DNA of 64,000 nucleotides from Acetobacter orleanensis. Lineage in GTDB: Bacteria > Pseudomonadota > Alphaproteobacteria > Acetobacterales > Acetobacteraceae. Of the stretch, positions 62,367-64,000 are shown one piece after another. The notes under the pieces are model-generated. The model had not been told where the DNA came from and did not search any database. It saw only the letters and a list, made by a program, of their open reading frames with translations. Position numbers and translations under genes: made by a program. Every line of letters begins with the position of its first letter. Position 1 is the first letter of the stretch. The stretch covers positions 1-64,000 of the forward strand of contig NZ_LHZV01000057.1 of NCBI RefSeq assembly GCF_001581005.1. The letters are read 5' to 3'.

Positions 62367-63131
62367 TTAGTGGCCTTCAGCCCCCGGAATGATGTCATAC
62401 CCCGCACTCCCCGGAGCTGGCCCCCGCGGCACGACACTGCCCCCATCAACGCCAACCATCTGGCTGGAGGTGGGACCAATTTCGCGTGCGTCAATCGCTG
62501 TTCCCAACTCCCCACTGCTGCCGGTACCAACAGCGTAGAGCGTCTGTCCCGGCTTAAGCCATGCGGCAAGACGAGCGGCCTCACGCGGCAGCAGATAGAT
62601 CACGGAATGGTCTTTCAACACCGCGCCGTTCAACTGGCCATCCAGATCATAAAGCGGCATCCAGACTTCCCCATGCAGAACCAAATCCGGCCCGGCAATC
62701 ATCTCGGTGGAATGGCGCGGCATAGCGATAAACGTATCCTGCATGCCACGGCCACGCGGGCTGGTCAGCCCGAAAGCCCGGATAATAGGCAGCGTGCGAC
62801 CTTTCAGGCCGCGAATGTCCACTGTGTCACCGGGTTTGATCAACCCGGCCAGCGTGTGGCCCTGATCCGGCGAGATAAACACCTGTGTGCCGTCATTCAG
62901 CACAAAGCCCATCACGCTACCATGGGAGGATGGCAAAAACTGCACAACCTGACCGCTGAAGTGAGGCAGGCCTGACAGGTCATAAACCCCGGCAGCTTCC
63001 TTTTCTGTCACCGTCTGATGAGAGGCGAAATTTGCGGCATTCTGCTGCCCAGCGGGAGCCTTTTGGGCTGGTGCGGCAAAGGCGACAGAAGAAGCCAGAA
63101 GGAAAGCAGGAAGGGAGAACAGATGGCGCAT
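62367..63131 (-). CDS. Exported protein of unknown function with OB-like repeats
   Basis: A signal peptide (MRHLFSLPAFLLASSVAFAA) is followed by a 230-residue mature part. Two segments look alike: FSGQVVQFLPSSHGSVMGFV...DGTQVFISP and LHGEVWMPLYDLDGQLNGAV...DHSVIYLLP, each followed by a L-KPGDT or LKPGQT motif, so the protein is probably a tandem pair of OB-like beta domains. I do not recognise a named family. It lies downstream of purH on the same strand with a 117-base gap. Confidence 0.78.
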   Translation of the reverse strand: MRHLFSLPAFLLASSVAFAAPAQKAPAGQQNAANFASHQTVTEKEAAGVYDLSGLPHFSGQVVQFLPSSHGSVMGFVLNDGTQVFISPDQGHTLAGLIKPGDTVDIRGLKGRTLPIIRAFGLTSPRGRGMQDTFIAMPRHSTEMIAGPDLVLHGEVWMPLYDLDGQLNGAVLKDHSVIYLLPREAARLAAWLKPGQTLYAVGTGSSGELGTAIDAREIGPTSSQMVGVDGGSVVPRGPAPGSAGYDIIPGAEGH

Positions 63132-63248
63132 GGATCAACCAGTTAGAAAAACCCGGCCTGAAATGTGACACAGTTCAGGCCAGAATAAGGAAGACTTTGC
63201 GCCATTGTTCGTCAGGAATGGCTTTCCGGCAAGAGCCGGAAAAGCGTG

Positions 63249-64000
63249 TCAGTGGCGGAAATGACGCATACCGGTAAAGACCATGGCAATGCCTGCGGCA
63301 TCGGCAGCAGCAATCACCTCGTCATCCCGGATGGAGCCACCCGGCTGGATGACCGCCGTTGCACCAGCCGCCACAATGGTTTCTAGACCATCCGCAAAGG
63401 GGAAGAAGGCGTCAGACGCCGCAACAGACCCCCGCGTGAGCGGTGCATCCAGACCCGCGGCCTTAGCGGCCTCACCACTTTTGCTGGCGGCAATACGGGC
63501 GGAGTCAACGCGGCTCATCTGGCCCGCGCCGATGCCAACCGTGGCATCATTTTTTGCATAAACAATCGCATTAGACTTCACGTGCTTCGCCACACGGAAG
63601 GCAAATTTCAGGTCTTCCATTTCCTGCGCGGACGGTGCGCGTTTGGTCACCACCCGTAGGGACTCGGGGGCGATCTGCCCGTTGTCGCGCGTCTGCGCCA
63701 GAAAACCACCCGCCACAGAACGCACAACCACACCAGACGCAGCAGGGTCCGGCAGGCCGCCCGTCAACAGCAGACGCAGGTTTTTCTTGCGGGCCAGAAC
63801 TTCTTTTGCGGCGTCATCCGCACCCGGGGCGACAATGACCTCGGTGAAAATACCCGCAATTTTGGTGGCCGTTTCTGCGTCCAGCGTGCGATTAAGGGCG
63901 ACAATCCCGCCAAAAGCCGAAACAGGGTCACACCGCAGCGCGCTCTCCCAGCAGGCAGAAAGCGTATCACCCACAGCCACACCACACGGGTTGGCGTGTT
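63249..64000 (-). CDS. purH: Bifunctional AICAR transformylase / IMP cyclohydrolase, 5' truncated by the window
   Basis: PurH catalyses the last two steps to IMP. The window holds the C-terminal transformylase half. At the right edge the frame reads [11 protein letters not shown], containing the conserved HANPCG; then [45 protein letters not shown], and the end GMGAGQ-like [17 protein letters not shown] with [19 protein letters not shown]. The terminal RHFRH is complete. The gene start lies beyond base 64000. Confidence 0.95.
   Translation of the reverse strand, partial: HANPCGVAVGDTLSACWESALRCDPVSAFGGIVALNRTLDAETATKIAGIFTEVIVAPGADDAAKEVLARKKNLRLLLTGGLPDPAASGVVVRSVAGGFLAQTRDNGQIAPESLRVVTKRAPSAQEMEDLKFAFRVAKHVKSNAIVYAKNDATVGIGAGQMSRVDSARIAASKSGEAAKAAGLDAPLTRGSVAASDAFFPFADGLETIVAAGATAVIQPGGSIRDDEVIAAADAAGIAMVFTGMRHFRH

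Overview
The window reads as chromosome of an acetic acid bacterium (Acetobacteraceae; an Acetobacter-like genus is my best guess, from protein style and gene content, without any database search). Supporting points are an alphaproteobacterial-type Fur without CxxC zinc motifs, separate GlyQ and GlyS chains, HisZ, an OlsB-like acyltransferase beside Fur, and DUF2076 and DUF1328 proteins. I saw no rRNA, tRNA, CRISPR array or intact insertion sequence.

Left third (1-19.1 kb) is an accessory region of small transport, stress and catabolic units, most with their own regulator. It holds a two-component system cut by the left edge, a secreted protein of unknown function, and an RpiR-type regulator divergent from a ferric-type ABC importer that runs directly into a FetAB-like exporter pair. 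Next come a GlxA-like AraC regulator, a TetR regulator divergent from a carotenoid-cleavage oxygenase, an isonitrile-hydratase-like DJ-1 protein and a short-chain dehydrogenase (divergent, each next to a SnoaL-like secreted protein), and a LysR regulator divergent from a 14-TM multidrug exporter. Several divergent gaps carry strong inverted repeats that look like operators.

Centre-left (19.1-29.5 kb) is the most distinctive block: a complete Nit1C (MSMEG_0572/Nit6803) nitrilase cluster. Eight tightly coupled genes encode the small Sll0783-like protein, nitrilase, radical SAM enzyme, GNAT, AIR-synthase-like protein, glycosyltransferase, small MSMEG_0570 protein and flavin oxidoreductase, followed by an acyl-CoA synthetase in the same operon. 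A MocR-type (GntR plus aminotransferase) regulator precedes it, and matching TTGTATG/CATACAA inverted repeats lie before both the regulator and the operon. In other bacteria this family is tied to cyanide assimilation and nitrogen starvation.

Centre (29.6-36 kb) has an AcuI/YhdH reductase, a CNNM/CorC-type membrane protein, a histidine acid phosphatase, two small proteins, and MobA-FdhD for molybdenum cofactor and formate dehydrogenase maturation.

Centre-right (36-49.4 kb, all minus strand) is a phosphate block (phoB-phoR-pstS and an OprO/P porin with four 11-bp Pho half-sites) followed by housekeeping genes purA, hisZ, a HerA-like ATPase, an HI0933-type flavoprotein, trpA and trpB.

Right end (49.7-64 kb) is mostly conserved core: a CorA transporter, rho, a TusA-like protein, fur with an OlsB-like N-acyltransferase, lnt, a SinR-like regulator, DUF2076, glyQ-glyS, csaA, a DUF1328 peptide absent from the supplied long-ORF list, a secreted protein, and the 3' part of purH cut by the right edge.
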